This document shows positions 7,386 through 15,763 of a stretch of 27,366 nt of DNA, in pieces. Every line of letters begins with the position of its first letter. The first letter of the stretch is position 1. Under the pieces are notes generated by a model, which made no database searches, was not told the DNA's origin, and saw nothing but the letters and a program-made list of their open reading frames with translations. The position numbers and the translations under genes are program-made. The stretch spans positions 1-27,366 of the forward strand of contig CAJTSH010000039.1 of NCBI GenBank assembly GCA_910578885.1, in the 5' to 3' direction. Source of the DNA: an uncultured Lachnospiraceae bacterium. Lineage in GTDB: Bacteria; Bacillota; Clostridia; Lachnospirales; Lachnospiraceae.

Positions 7386-9191
7386 ATGAAAGTAAATCTG
7401 CGAAGAAGAAATGATAACGAGCCGAAATCCCTGAACAAGCGTCTGCTGGCGTTTATGATTTTATGCTGGGCAGTGCCGATTGTGGTATTTTTTACTTTTA
7501 CCATGATTTCATACCGGGATGGAATTATAACGAAAGCGGAAAATCTGATGGAAAAGGAAATGGAAAATGCATCTTCCGTCATAGCAATTCGTATTGACGA
7601 AGCAATCAGTCTCTGTCAGAAGCCTTCGTATGAAAAGGTATGGGAGAATAATTGGGAAAATTATAAGCGCAGCTCGCTAGGGAAAAGTGATTTTTTGCAA
7701 AATATCAATGGAAGCCTTAGGGGCAAATTTTATTTGGACGAGCGGTTTAATATGTACGCATTTTATCTTGTGGGCAGCGAGAATCCTGATTGCTACAGCT
7801 CCAGAGAAGGAAGGGCGTATACGGATTATGTGGAGAATACGCAAGATAATATCCGGGAAATACTGGACGAGGATTCGTCTTATGCAATGGTAAAGGTGTA
7901 CGATGGAAGAATCTATATTATCCGTAACTTATACACTACATCTAGGTTTGAGAGGTATGGAACGCTTGTAGTGGAGTTGAACTGGAATAAAATTTTTCAT
8001 GGGATTTCCGGGGAATTGCAGGAAAGTATGGCAATCTGCATATCTGACAGAGAGGATCGTATTGTTTTTTATGATGAGGAGAAATTGTCAAAAGAACAGA
8101 AAGAACTGTTTAAGAGTCTGGGAGAGAAATATGATGGAAGAAGGGATAGAGTGTTCCAGAAGATGGGCAGTTTTCGGTACAATGCTTATCTCTATGAAAA
8201 AAAATGTGACAACTATCATATTGGCATGATTGTAACGAGTGCAAAGCAGGAATTGTACTCCAGTCTTTATTCCGTCTATGAGATTGTGGCAATTATGATG
8301 CTGTTATTCCTTCCGCTGATATTCTATGCTATCCTGTTTTTACGAAAGCAGATACAAAGTCCTATCCGGAAGCTTGTAGATGCTTCTAAGAAGATGGCGG
8401 ACGGAGAGATCGGCTATGTCATTTCGGATGCAAGTATGCCGAATCAGGAATTTGCTCATTTGATGGAGTATTTTAACCATATGTCTATTCAGGTTAAGAA
8501 CCTGATTGATTCAGTGTATACAGAAAAACTTGCGAGAAAGGATGCGCAGATACAGGCGCTTCAGGCGCAGATCAATCCGCATTTTTTGAATAATACCTTA
8601 GAGATGATGAACTGGCAGGCGCGTATGTCCGGGGATACGGTGGTGTCAAAGATGATTGAATCTTTGGGAACGGTACTGGATTACAGGATGAACCGGGCAA
8701 ATGTAAAGGAAATTTGGCTTTCGGAGGAGCTGCATTGTACAGACGCTTACTTTTACATTATGTCCATGAGGTTTGGACAGCGTCTTCAAATTGATCGGGA
8801 AATTGATGATGATATTTTGCGCACGAAAGTACCGCCGTTGATTTTACAGCCTATCGTGGAGAATGCGATTGTACATGGAGTGGAGGCAGTGAAAAACGGC
8901 AGGATTGAGCTGAAGGTCTTTCATGATGAAGAGAAGGTGTACCTTCGAGTGATTAACAGCGGAAAGCCGTTGTCTGAAGAGGATAAGGCGCGGATTGAGG
9001 CAATGCTTGCCGGAGATGATTCTAAAATTCCGGTCAGACAGGGATATCATACCTCGATTGGTATCCGCAATGTAAATCAAAGAATTAAGTTGGTATATGG
9101 GGAAGAATATGGATTGGAAATCAAGCAGGGGGAGGATGACAGGACGGTATCTACTATCACAATTCCGTATGTTTTGGAGAAGGGATTGTAG
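7386..9191 (+). CDS. YesM-type sensor histidine kinase
   Basis: This 601-residue inner-membrane kinase very likely pairs with the AraC-type response regulator at 12797. One transmembrane helix lies near residues 18-38, followed by an extracellular sensing region of about 250 residues and a second helix near 300-322. A HAMP linker (QSPIRKLVDASKKMADGEIG) and the His_kinase motif INPHFLNNTLEMM follow, with phospho-acceptor H399. The HATPase domain has PIVENAIVHG as N-box and SIGIRNVNQR late in the domain. YesM-type kinases commonly control carbohydrate ABC transporters, and the binding protein gene is next. The start has GGAGGAAACAA upstream. The ligand is inferred to be a disaccharide, perhaps sensed through the binding protein. 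Confidence 0.93.
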   Translation: MKVNLRRRNDNEPKSLNKRLLAFMILCWAVPIVVFFTFTMISYRDGIITKAENLMEKEMENASSVIAIRIDEAISLCQKPSYEKVWENNWENYKRSSLGKSDFLQNINGSLRGKFYLDERFNMYAFYLVGSENPDCYSSREGRAYTDYVENTQDNIREILDEDSSYAMVKVYDGRIYIIRNLYTTSRFERYGTLVVELNWNKIFHGISGELQESMAICISDREDRIVFYDEEKLSKEQKELFKSLGEKYDGRRDRVFQKMGSFRYNAYLYEKKCDNYHIGMIVTSAKQELYSSLYSVYEIVAIMMLLFLPLIFYAILFLRKQIQSPIRKLVDASKKMADGEIGYVISDASMPNQEFAHLMEYFNHMSIQVKNLIDSVYTEKLARKDAQIQALQAQINPHFLNNTLEMMNWQARMSGDTVVSKMIESLGTVLDYRMNRANVKEIWLSEELHCTDAYFYIMSMRFGQRLQIDREIDDDILRTKVPPLILQPIVENAIVHGVEAVKNGRIELKVFHDEEKVYLRVINSGKPLSEEDKARIEAMLAGDDSKIPVRQGYHTSIGIRNVNQRIKLVYGEEYGLEIKQGEDDRTVSTITIPYVLEKGL

Positions 9192-9257
9192 GAGTAATTA
9201 GAAAGCCGGACGGTAAAAAGAAGAAATTGGTCAGAAATACAGAGCAATATTTGCATT

Positions 9258-9299
9258 TACTTGACATAGATGGCAAGATTAAACAAATAATGTCAAGTA
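9258..9299. promoter_or_regulatory. Inverted repeat, candidate operator for the binding-protein gene
   Basis: TACTTGACAT at 9258-9267 and its exact complement ATGTCAAGTA at 9290-9299 are separated by 22 bases. They lie just upstream of a promoter with a perfect -10 and a poor -35, the usual place for an activator. The YesN-like regulator encoded at 12797 is the obvious candidate. A 10-bp stem without a T-run is unlikely to terminate. Confidence 0.45.
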
Positions 9300-9305
9300 G
9301 GTCTA

Positions 9306-9334
9306 ATGCTTTTTGGGGAAACTGCACGTATAAT
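9306..9334 (+). promoter_or_regulatory. Promoter of the sugar-binding lipoprotein gene
   Basis: TATAAT at 9329-9334 is perfect, but the -35 position 17 bases upstream reads ATGCTT, far from TTGACA. This fits activator-dependent transcription. Confidence 0.5.
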
Positions 9335-9391
9335 ATAACCATAGTAAAACAAATCCATATTTACTAACAAATAATAAGGAGGATACATATT

Positions 9392-10777
9392 ATGAAAAAC
9401 AAAGTATTATCAGTATTACTGGTAGCAGCAATGGCAGCTTCGTTATTAGCTGGATGTGGCAACAATGATGGCAAGAAGGACACAAGCGGGGATTCTAAGA
9501 CACCAAGTACAGAGAGCAATGCTGGAAATGATGACAAGAGTGGTGATGATAATCAGGAAGCATCTGCAAATCCTGTAACGCTTAAGACGGTTTCCATGTT
9601 TGGCGGAACTGACCCGAACGCAGAGGTTTATCAGGCAATCAACGAAGAGTTCATGGAAGCAAACAGCCATGTTACAATCGAAGATAACTCACAGACCTCT
9701 GATGAGGATTGGAAAGCTTCTGTGGCAACAAGCTTTTCAGCAGGAAATGAACCGGACGTAATCCAGTACTTTACGGATGCAACGGCAGACGCAATTGTTG
9801 CAACGGGCAAATTTGTTACTCTGGATGAAATCAGAGCAGAGTATCCAGAGTACGCACAGGACACGTTGGATTCTTCATTAGAGGCTATAACAAATACGGA
9901 TGGCGTGCAGAGAGCGGTTCCTACAACAGGTTTCTGGGAAGGGCTTTTCTGTAACAAGGATTTGTTTGACCAGTACAATCTGGAGCTTCCGACTGATTGG
10001 GCTTCCCTGACAACGGCAATTGAGACTTTCAAAGAGAACGGCATTATTCCAATCGCATGTTCTTTGAATAACGTACCTCACTACTGGATTGAGTTCATGA
10101 TGTTATACGCTGCAGGCGAAGAGGAGTATACATCTATTCCTGAGACAGCTCCGGAAGGATGGGTAAAAGGACTTGAAACATTTAAGACATTAAGAGATAT
10201 GGGTGCATTCCCAGAAGATACTGATACAGTTGACGATGCTTATGTTGGTCAGTTGTTCCGCGACAAGAAAGCAGCTATGCAGTTAGAAGGTTCCTGGTAT
10301 GCAGGTCAGATTGAGGATACAGACAATACGGTTGTTATCGCATTCCCTGGACTTGACGGTCAGAAGGCAAAGGCTGGCGCAATGATCGGCGGTATCACCA
10401 GCGGTTTCTATATCACAAAGAAAGCATGGGATGATCCGGACAAGAGAGAAGCAGCAGTAAAATTCGTAGAAGCTCATACATGCAAATCCGCTGTTCAGAG
10501 ATACTGGGAAATAACAGGCGCGATTTCAAAAGCAGCAGTAGAAGTTGACTCAATTGACGGAATGACTCCGATGGCGTTGAGCGCAATGCAGTATACAAAT
10601 GCAGCGTCTTCAGTTAGTTCTCCTACCGATGGAAGACTTGGAAGCGCAGCTTATAGTTCACTTGTATCCAATATTGTAAAGATATCTGTTGGTAGTATGT
10701 CTGCAGAGGATGCAATCAATGAAGCGTTAGAGATTTACCGTAACGGAGCTTCTGCATCAGAAGCGGCAACAGAGTAA
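9392..10777 (+). CDS. Carbohydrate ABC transporter substrate-binding lipoprotein
   Basis: This 461-residue surface lipoprotein is a family 1 extracellular solute-binding protein. The signal peptide ends in the lipobox LLAGC, with C22 as the lipidated residue. A low-complexity Asp/Ser/Asn linker covers about 23-60. The mature fold contains the typical FTDATAD, VPTTGFWEGLFCNKDLFDQYNLE and DKKAAMQLEGSWYAGQIE-like segments, the last being a hallmark of sugar-binding members. It precedes two permeases of the MalF/MalG type. With GH94 and the mutase nearby, cellobiose or a short beta-glucan is the likely ligand, by context only. AAGGAGG stands before the start. A hairpin after the gene probably lets it be made in excess over the permeases. 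Confidence 0.93.
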   Translation: MKNKVLSVLLVAAMAASLLAGCGNNDGKKDTSGDSKTPSTESNAGNDDKSGDDNQEASANPVTLKTVSMFGGTDPNAEVYQAINEEFMEANSHVTIEDNSQTSDEDWKASVATSFSAGNEPDVIQYFTDATADAIVATGKFVTLDEIRAEYPEYAQDTLDSSLEAITNTDGVQRAVPTTGFWEGLFCNKDLFDQYNLELPTDWASLTTAIETFKENGIIPIACSLNNVPHYWIEFMMLYAAGEEEYTSIPETAPEGWVKGLETFKTLRDMGAFPEDTDTVDDAYVGQLFRDKKAAMQLEGSWYAGQIEDTDNTVVIAFPGLDGQKAKAGAMIGGITSGFYITKKAWDDPDKREAAVKFVEAHTCKSAVQRYWEITGAISKAAVEVDSIDGMTPMALSAMQYTNAASSVSSPTDGRLGSAAYSSLVSNIVKISVGSMSAEDAINEALEIYRNGASASEAATE

Positions 10778-10812
10778 TTCATACGGAAATAGCTATTAAG
10801 AAGTAACCGAAG

Positions 10813-10851
10813 ACAGAGGGGGCTTTACCTCTACCGCTCCCTCTGTTTTTT
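10813..10851 (+). terminator. Intercistronic terminator/attenuator after the binding-protein gene
   Basis: ACAGAGGG at 10813-10820 pairs with CCCTCTGT at 10839-10846, followed by a run of T residues. It lies inside a transporter operon, so partial read-through giving more binding protein than permease is the likely purpose. Confidence 0.7.
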
Positions 10852-10916
10852 ATACAAAAATAATCCTTAGAATCATTGGAGAGAGAAAATAAGGAAATAA
10901 GAAAGGTGGAAGAAGG

Positions 10917-11840
10917 ATGTTATATAAGAAGAAATGGCCGTTGCTTATATTTGTAGTTCCAAGCTTGATATTTATGCTACTCTTTCTTTATATACCGTTT
11001 ATTGAGAACATCAAAAACAGCTTGTATGATATGACGACAATCGTAGAATTGCCGGGAACAAAGTGGCGATTTATTGGGCTTGAAAATTACAAGAAATTGT
11101 TGACCGATACGGATCTTCGGATTGCGATTCTCAACTCATTTAAAATGATGGTGCTGACGGTAATATTTGAAGTGGGAATTGCCTTTGTTTTAGCTGTTAT
11201 GGTATCCCAGATTAAGAAATTACAGCAGGTATTCCGTACTGTGTATTTCTTTCCGATTGTAATCTCTGCAACAGCAATCGGTTTGCTGTTCAAACTGTTC
11301 TATAATTATAATGGCGGTATGCTCAATCAGATTTTGGAGTCACTTGGCAAAGATCCGGTGAACTGGCTGCAGCCGAGTACCGCATTTATTATGATTTGTA
11401 TACCGACACTCTGGAGCTATGTAGGTTTCTACTTTGTAATTATTTTGACAGGATTGAGTGATATCTCTGATGATATATACGAAGCGGCAGCCATTGACGG
11501 ATGTAGCAAATTTAAACAGGTATTTTACATTACGTTGCCGATGATTAAGCCAGTTTTAATGACTTCCGTAACATTAGCGGTGACTGGAGCGTTAAAGGTG
11601 TTCGATTTGCCGTGGGTTATAGCTCCGAACGGGGCTCCGCAGGGAATAACGCATTTCCTCGGAACTTACATGTATCAAACAAGCTTTGCATTAAATAATT
11701 ATGATTATGGTTCTGTATTAGCGCTTATCATCGTTATCTTTGGAGTTATCGTATCAAAGGGAGTCGGATTTATTACAGAGAGCAGAGAAGAGAAAGAAGA
11801 GAGGAGGAGGAAGAAGCATGTACAGAGAAGAAAAGCCTAG
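10917..11840 (+). CDS. Sugar ABC transporter permease, MalF/UgpA type
   Basis: This 307-residue inner-membrane subunit has six predicted helices, the first at about 8-28. The cytoplasmic EAA loop reads EAAAIDGCSKFKQVFYITLP, which couples to the ATPase. The C-terminal tail is very basic (EERRRKKHVQRRKA). It pairs with the permease that overlaps its 3' end. No ATPase gene is nearby, so a shared MsmK/MsmX-type ATPase from elsewhere is presumably used, as is common in Firmicutes sugar importers. The ribosome site GGTGGAAGAAGG precedes the ATG closely. Confidence 0.93.
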   Translation: MLYKKKWPLLIFVVPSLIFMLLFLYIPFIENIKNSLYDMTTIVELPGTKWRFIGLENYKKLLTDTDLRIAILNSFKMMVLTVIFEVGIAFVLAVMVSQIKKLQQVFRTVYFFPIVISATAIGLLFKLFYNYNGGMLNQILESLGKDPVNWLQPSTAFIMICIPTLWSYVGFYFVIILTGLSDISDDIYEAAAIDGCSKFKQVFYITLPMIKPVLMTSVTLAVTGALKVFDLPWVIAPNGAPQGITHFLGTYMYQTSFALNNYDYGSVLALIIVIFGVIVSKGVGFITESREEKEERRRKKHVQRRKA

Positions 11841-12672
11841 AAACAGAAGGCCGATAAAAATCGGAACGATTGTCGTATACTTTATTTTGATTTTTTGGGC
11901 AATAACAACAATTTTCCCGTTTATATGGGTATTGCTGAATTCCGTAAAGCCCTCCGCAGAAGTCTTGAATTCATCGTTTGCATTGCCGAAGGAATTTACT
12001 TGGGGAAATTATGAGAATGCTTTTTCACAGCTGAACGTGTTAAATGCTTACAAGCATAGTTTGCTTATATCTTGCAGCGTAACCATAGGCGTTATGATAT
12101 TATCGGCATTTCTTTCCTTTGCAATTAGCCGATATGATTTCAAGGGAAAGAAGATTTTAAACAGCCTTTTGGTTGCCAGCCTGATGTTTCCGGTGTTCTC
12201 CACTATCATTCCGGTGTTCCGTATGATGGTTTCCTGGAAGCTGCTCAATACAAATTTTGCGGTTATCCTTCCGCAGATTGCAGGTAATTTGAGCTTTGCG
12301 ACTATCGTTATGATTGGGTTTATGAACAGTATCCCGATTGAGATGGAGGAAGCTGCTTACATGGAAGGCGCAAATGTATTTCAAGTGTTTTTCAGAATTA
12401 TTGTTCCGCTGTGTAAGCCATCCTTGTCCACAGTAGCAATTTTCAGTTTCCTGTGGTCCTACAACGATTTGTTTGTACAGAAGATTATGATTGATGATCC
12501 TAAAAGATTTCCGATTTCTACATTGTTAGAGCGGATCAGTTCCCAGTACGGAACAGACTTCGGTCTGATGGCGGCGTCCGTAGCGCTTATTATCGTACCG
12601 GTACTCATTGTATACTGTTTCTTGCAGAAGAATATCATAAAAGGATTGACAGCAGGTGCAGTTAAGGGCTAA
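11818..12672 (+). CDS. Sugar ABC transporter permease, MalG/UgpE type
   Basis: This 284-residue inner-membrane subunit has six predicted helices and the coupling loop EAAYMEGANVFQVFFRIIVP. The N-terminus is short and basic before helix 1 (about residues 18-38). I chose the ATG at 11818 because GAGGAGGAGG lies just before it and the protein then begins as family members do. The open frame continues upstream to 11740, but those 26 residues are a shadow of the preceding gene. It overlaps that gene by 23 bases, implying translational coupling and equal subunit amounts. A strong terminator follows. Confidence 0.93.
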   Translation: MYREEKPRNRRPIKIGTIVVYFILIFWAITTIFPFIWVLLNSVKPSAEVLNSSFALPKEFTWGNYENAFSQLNVLNAYKHSLLISCSVTIGVMILSAFLSFAISRYDFKGKKILNSLLVASLMFPVFSTIIPVFRMMVSWKLLNTNFAVILPQIAGNLSFATIVMIGFMNSIPIEMEEAAYMEGANVFQVFFRIIVPLCKPSLSTVAIFSFLWSYNDLFVQKIMIDDPKRFPISTLLERISSQYGTDFGLMAASVALIIVPVLIVYCFLQKNIIKGLTAGAVKG

Positions 12673-12693
12673 AATTATAGTAAAGAATAATAA

Positions 12694-12734
12694 AAATCGG
12701 CGATGCAGGCAGCATCGTCGATTTGTCTATTTTT
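12694..12734 (+). terminator. Terminator after the permease genes
   Basis: A 13-bp stem with one G-U pair (12694-12706 with 12712-12724) closes a 5-base loop and is followed by a T-rich tail ending at 12734. It separates the transporter from its regulator gene. Confidence 0.8.
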
Positions 12735-12796
12735 GAAAGCGCTTGGTCTGCTGGAGGAGCGTCAGTGGGAAGGGGAAGAGAATGGGGGACTTACAA

Positions 12797-13567
12797 ATGT
12801 ATAAGGTAATGATTATTGATGACGAGCCGATTATTGTAGAGGGGTTGTCTAGAAGTATTCCTTGGGAGAAGTGGAATTGCGAGGTGGTGGCAACGGCAAA
12901 CGACGGTATGACGGGAAAACGCTTGATTGAGGAGTACAAGCCGCATATGGTGTTCTTGGATATCTGTATGCCAGAAATGGACGGTCTTCAGATGATTGCG
13001 GCAGTCAAGTCTGAGTTTGCAAATCTGGAAGTCAGTATTCTGACAGGATTCCGTGATTTTGATTATGCGCAGGCTGCGATTCGGCTGGGCGTTACACGAT
13101 TTCTGCTAAAGCCTTCCAATATGGATGAGCTAGAGGAAGCAATCAGTGCGATGTGCGAGAATCTAAAAAAGAAGGGGATTTTGGGCGATGAGCATTCTGA
13201 AGATGGGAATACAGAGGATTTGGGGCATGAAAATGCGTCTTCCAGTTTTATTGTAAAGAATGCCATGAGTTACATAGAAGCGAACTACGATCATAAGCTG
13301 ACTCTTGGTGAGGTGGCGGAAAAGACATACGTCAGTCAGTGGCATTTAAGTAAGCTGCTGAACCGTCATGTGGGGCAGAGCTTCTCGGAGATTTTAAATC
13401 ATGTGCGGATTGAGGCGGCGAAGAAATTATTGGTAGACCCATCTCTTAGAATCGGAGATATCTCGGAACAGGTGGGATTTCTGGATTTGGCGCATTTCTC
13501 AAGGGTGTTCAAAAAGCAGGAAGGCGTCTCTGCGAATGAATACCGCAACAAGACGCTTGGAAAATAA
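12797..13567 (+). CDS. YesN-like response regulator with AraC-type DNA-binding domain
   Basis: This 256-residue cytosolic regulator is the presumed partner of the YesM-type kinase at 7386. The receiver domain covers about 1-125, with acidic pocket D8-D9, phospho-acceptor D55 in FLDICMPEMDG, and LLKPS carrying the conserved Lys. A charged linker of about 30 residues follows. The C-terminal HTH_18/AraC domain, about 155-250, contains LTLGEVAEKTYVSQWHLSKL and ISEQVGFLDLAHFSRVFKKQ. The ATG at 12797 gives the usual MYKVMIIDDEP start; an in-frame ATG at 12782 is also possible. Its likely target is the promoter at 9258-9334. It lies after the permeases instead of beside the kinase, which is less usual. 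Confidence 0.92.
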   Translation: MYKVMIIDDEPIIVEGLSRSIPWEKWNCEVVATANDGMTGKRLIEEYKPHMVFLDICMPEMDGLQMIAAVKSEFANLEVSILTGFRDFDYAQAAIRLGVTRFLLKPSNMDELEEAISAMCENLKKKGILGDEHSEDGNTEDLGHENASSSFIVKNAMSYIEANYDHKLTLGEVAEKTYVSQWHLSKLLNRHVGQSFSEILNHVRIEAAKKLLVDPSLRIGDISEQVGFLDLAHFSRVFKKQEGVSANEYRNKTLGK

Positions 13568-13570
13568 AAA

Positions 13571-13599
13571 AGAATCCGGCTTTGCCGGACTCTTTTTTT
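13571..13599 (+). terminator. Terminator after the response regulator
   Basis: TCCGGC and GCCGGA form a GC-rich stem with a 3-base TTT loop, extended by AGA/TCT across one mismatch, and seven T residues follow. This closes the sugar-utilisation block. Confidence 0.85.
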
Positions 13600-13606
13600 A
13601 TTTATA

Positions 13607-13636
13607 TGCAACCGTTGGCGAACTTTTACGGGATAT
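13607..13636 (+). promoter_or_regulatory. Possible ECF-type autoregulated promoter
   Basis: TGCAACC at 13607-13613 resembles the AAC-containing -35 box of many ECF sigma promoters, and ACGGGATAT lies at the -10 position about 14 bases on. It is directly upstream of an ECF-type sigma gene. The match is suggestive only. Confidence 0.35.
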
Positions 13637-13675
13637 AGAATGAAGGGATACAAAAGAGCAAAGGAGAGCGCAGGA

Positions 13676-14236
13676 ATGGAAGATCAAAGGATTGTGGATC
13701 TGTATTGGCAGAGAGAGGAAAGGGCAATACATGAGACAGAAAAGAAGTACGAACGCTATCTGACAAAGATTGCATATCACATTCTTGCAGATGCAGAGGA
13801 CAGCAAGGAAAGTGTGAATGACACTTATCTAAAGGCATGGAATTCCATGCCGCCGCATAAACCAGCCGTACTTTCTACCTATCTCGGCAAGATTATCCGT
13901 CAGGTGTCTATTGACATTTATCGGAAACGAAATAGCATGAAGCGGCGCGCATCGCAATATGCCATCTCTCTTTCAGAGCTGGAGGAGTGTATAACAGATG
14001 GGAGCACTCCTTGGCAAACGGTTGAGCTTCAGATGCTGGCGGATGCAATCAGCGCCTATCTTCGCTTATCGTCAGTAGAAATGCGCAATGTATTCCTATG
14101 CAGATATTTCTTCATGGATTCAATCAGGGAGATTGCGGCTTACTACGGTGTAAGCGAATCGAAAATCAAGAGTATGCTCTACCGCATGCGATGCGGTCTG
14201 AAAGAGCATTTGGAAAAGGAGGGATTCGCCATATGA
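13676..14236 (+). CDS. ECF-type RNA polymerase sigma factor
   Basis: This 186-residue sigma-70 family protein has only regions 2 and 4. Region 2 covers about 20-100 and includes YLTKIAYHILADAEDSKE, the core-binding helix, and YLGKIIRQVSIDIYRKR near the -10 recognition part. Region 4 covers about 125-180, with IREIAAYYGVSESKIKSMLY as the -35 recognition helix-turn-helix. I chose the ATG at 13676 because AGGAG lies eight bases before it; the frame extends to 13640 without a better site. The stop overlaps the next gene's start (ATGA), so the two are translationally coupled. That arrangement is typical of a sigma factor and its membrane anti-sigma partner. Confidence 0.9.
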   Translation: MEDQRIVDLYWQREERAIHETEKKYERYLTKIAYHILADAEDSKESVNDTYLKAWNSMPPHKPAVLSTYLGKIIRQVSIDIYRKRNSMKRRASQYAISLSELEECITDGSTPWQTVELQMLADAISAYLRLSSVEMRNVFLCRYFFMDSIREIAAYYGVSESKIKSMLYRMRCGLKEHLEKEGFAI

Positions 14237-15699
14237 AGCCAGAAAAAATCAGTGATGCTATTGGGTTGATTGATGAGGAACTGATAACTTCTGCTCAGAC
14301 AGTCAGAACAAGGCGTAAGAAAAGAAGGCGTTTGGTTCGGGGATTGGCTGCGGCAGCGGTCAGCTTGTGCCTGATTACGGCAGGTGTGCTGAGTGGTATA
14401 AAAGGTCCGGAAGATAAGGGCGTGGAGTATGTGTATGCGATTGCCGAAGCGGAATATCCAACAATGACGCCTTATCCGGATGAGATGGCATTTGTGGATG
14501 AAAAGACGGGGGAGATTGATTATGATGCATATCAGGAGCAGTTTGAAAATTGGTGGGAGAGCCGCAGAGCGAGAATGGAGCCAATTGCCGGCGAAGATGG
14601 GCTGGACGGATTCTGGACTGCTACAATGCGGCAATTTCTGTCCGATGCAAACGGAGAAAACCGTGTCTATTCACCGCTGAATATCTATATGGCGTTGAGT
14701 ATGCTTGCGGAGCTTACCGACGGAAACAGCCGGGGGCAGATATTGGAATTGTTGGGAGCGGATTCAATTGAAAAACTACGGACGCAGGCGTCTGCGATTT
14801 GGAATGCCAGCTATTGCAGAGATGGGGCTGTGACGAGCGTTCTTGCCAATTCTCTATGGCTGAATGAGGGGGTGGATTTTGAACGTTCTGTCATGGATAT
14901 GTTGGCGGAGAATTATTACGCTTCTTCCTATCAGGGCAAGATGGGATCATCAGATTTTAACAAGATGCTGCAAAGCTGGCTGAACGATCAGACAGGGGAT
15001 TTACTTAAGGAGCAAGCGGAAGGAATTGGGTTTGATACGGATACAATTTTGGCATTGGCAAGTACGGTTTATTTTCAGGCGAGATGGTATGATGAATTTT
15101 TGCCCCAAAATACAAAGGAGGGGACTTTCCATGCCGAGGGCGGGGATATGGTCTGTGAATTTATGCATCAGACAAATATCCAGTCCTATTATTGGGGGGA
15201 AAAGTTTTCTGCTATGGCGAAGGGGTTGGAAGATGCCGGGGATATGTGGTTGATTTTGCCGGATGAAGGGGTAACGATAGATGATCTGCTTTTGGATGAC
15301 GAATTGTCGGAAATGATGCTGGCAGGGGGAGAATGGAAAAACAATTCATTTACGCAAATCAATCTTTCCATGCCGAAGTTTGACGCGGCATCGGATTTAG
15401 ATATCATCAAGGGGTTGGAGAATTTAGGAATTACCGATATATTTGATGCAGAGATTTCTGATTTTTCTTCTATGACAAAGGAGACAGACGAAATCTATGT
15501 TTCCGAAGCGGAGCATGCGGCAAGGGTTGTGGTAGATGAGGAGGGCTGTACGGCGGCGGCATTTACGGTTATGGAGGCAAGCGGGAGCGGAATGCCTGAA
15601 GATGAGGTAGATTTTGTGCTTGATCGTCCGTTTTTATTTGCAATTACGAATGACGCCGGATTTCCGCTTTTTATCGGTATCGTAAATCAGCCGGTATAA
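14233..15699 (+). CDS. Membrane-anchored serpin with anti-sigma-like N-terminus
   Basis: The product is 488 residues. Residues 1-34 are cytosolic and basic, with DAIGLIDEELI then RTRRKKRRR. One transmembrane helix spans 35-56 with the positive side inside. An acidic linker covers about 57-125, and a full-length serpin domain covers about 126-488. Serpin hallmarks include YSPLNIYMALSML, STVYFQARW, LSMPKF, the hinge EEGCTAAAFT at 436-445 and DRPFLFAI near the C-terminus. The hinge has the small residues needed for loop insertion, so it is probably inhibitory. Counting from the hinge puts P1 near S452, followed by G453-M454. Coupling to the sigma gene suggests the N-terminus is its anti-sigma partner and that protease attack on the serpin is the signal; that is inference. 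Confidence 0.88.
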   Translation: MKPEKISDAIGLIDEELITSAQTVRTRRKKRRRLVRGLAAAAVSLCLITAGVLSGIKGPEDKGVEYVYAIAEAEYPTMTPYPDEMAFVDEKTGEIDYDAYQEQFENWWESRRARMEPIAGEDGLDGFWTATMRQFLSDANGENRVYSPLNIYMALSMLAELTDGNSRGQILELLGADSIEKLRTQASAIWNASYCRDGAVTSVLANSLWLNEGVDFERSVMDMLAENYYASSYQGKMGSSDFNKMLQSWLNDQTGDLLKEQAEGIGFDTDTILALASTVYFQARWYDEFLPQNTKEGTFHAEGGDMVCEFMHQTNIQSYYWGEKFSAMAKGLEDAGDMWLILPDEGVTIDDLLLDDELSEMMLAGGEWKNNSFTQINLSMPKFDAASDLDIIKGLENLGITDIFDAEISDFSSMTKETDEIYVSEAEHAARVVVDEEGCTAAAFTVMEASGSGMPEDEVDFVLDRPFLFAITNDAGFPLFIGIVNQPV

Positions 15700-15721
15700 G
15701 AAAACAGGTTTTGAATCATAT

Positions 15722-15763
15722 AAAAACCCTTCCGGAATATGGGGAGTTTCCGAAAGGGTTTTT
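15722..15763 (+). terminator. Terminator after the serpin gene
   Basis: AAAAACCCTT, one mismatch and CGGAA pair with TTCCG and AAGGGTTTTT. The A-rich 5' side and T-rich 3' side make it potentially bidirectional. Confidence 0.85.

Noticed and set aside
11740..11817. Longer N-terminus for the second permease
   Set aside because: The extra 26 residues overlap the first permease in another frame, while a strong GAGGAGG site supports the ATG at 11818.
14179..14634. Minus-strand open frame of 151 codons
   Set aside because: It is a shadow of the sigma/serpin genes with biased composition and no start signal.
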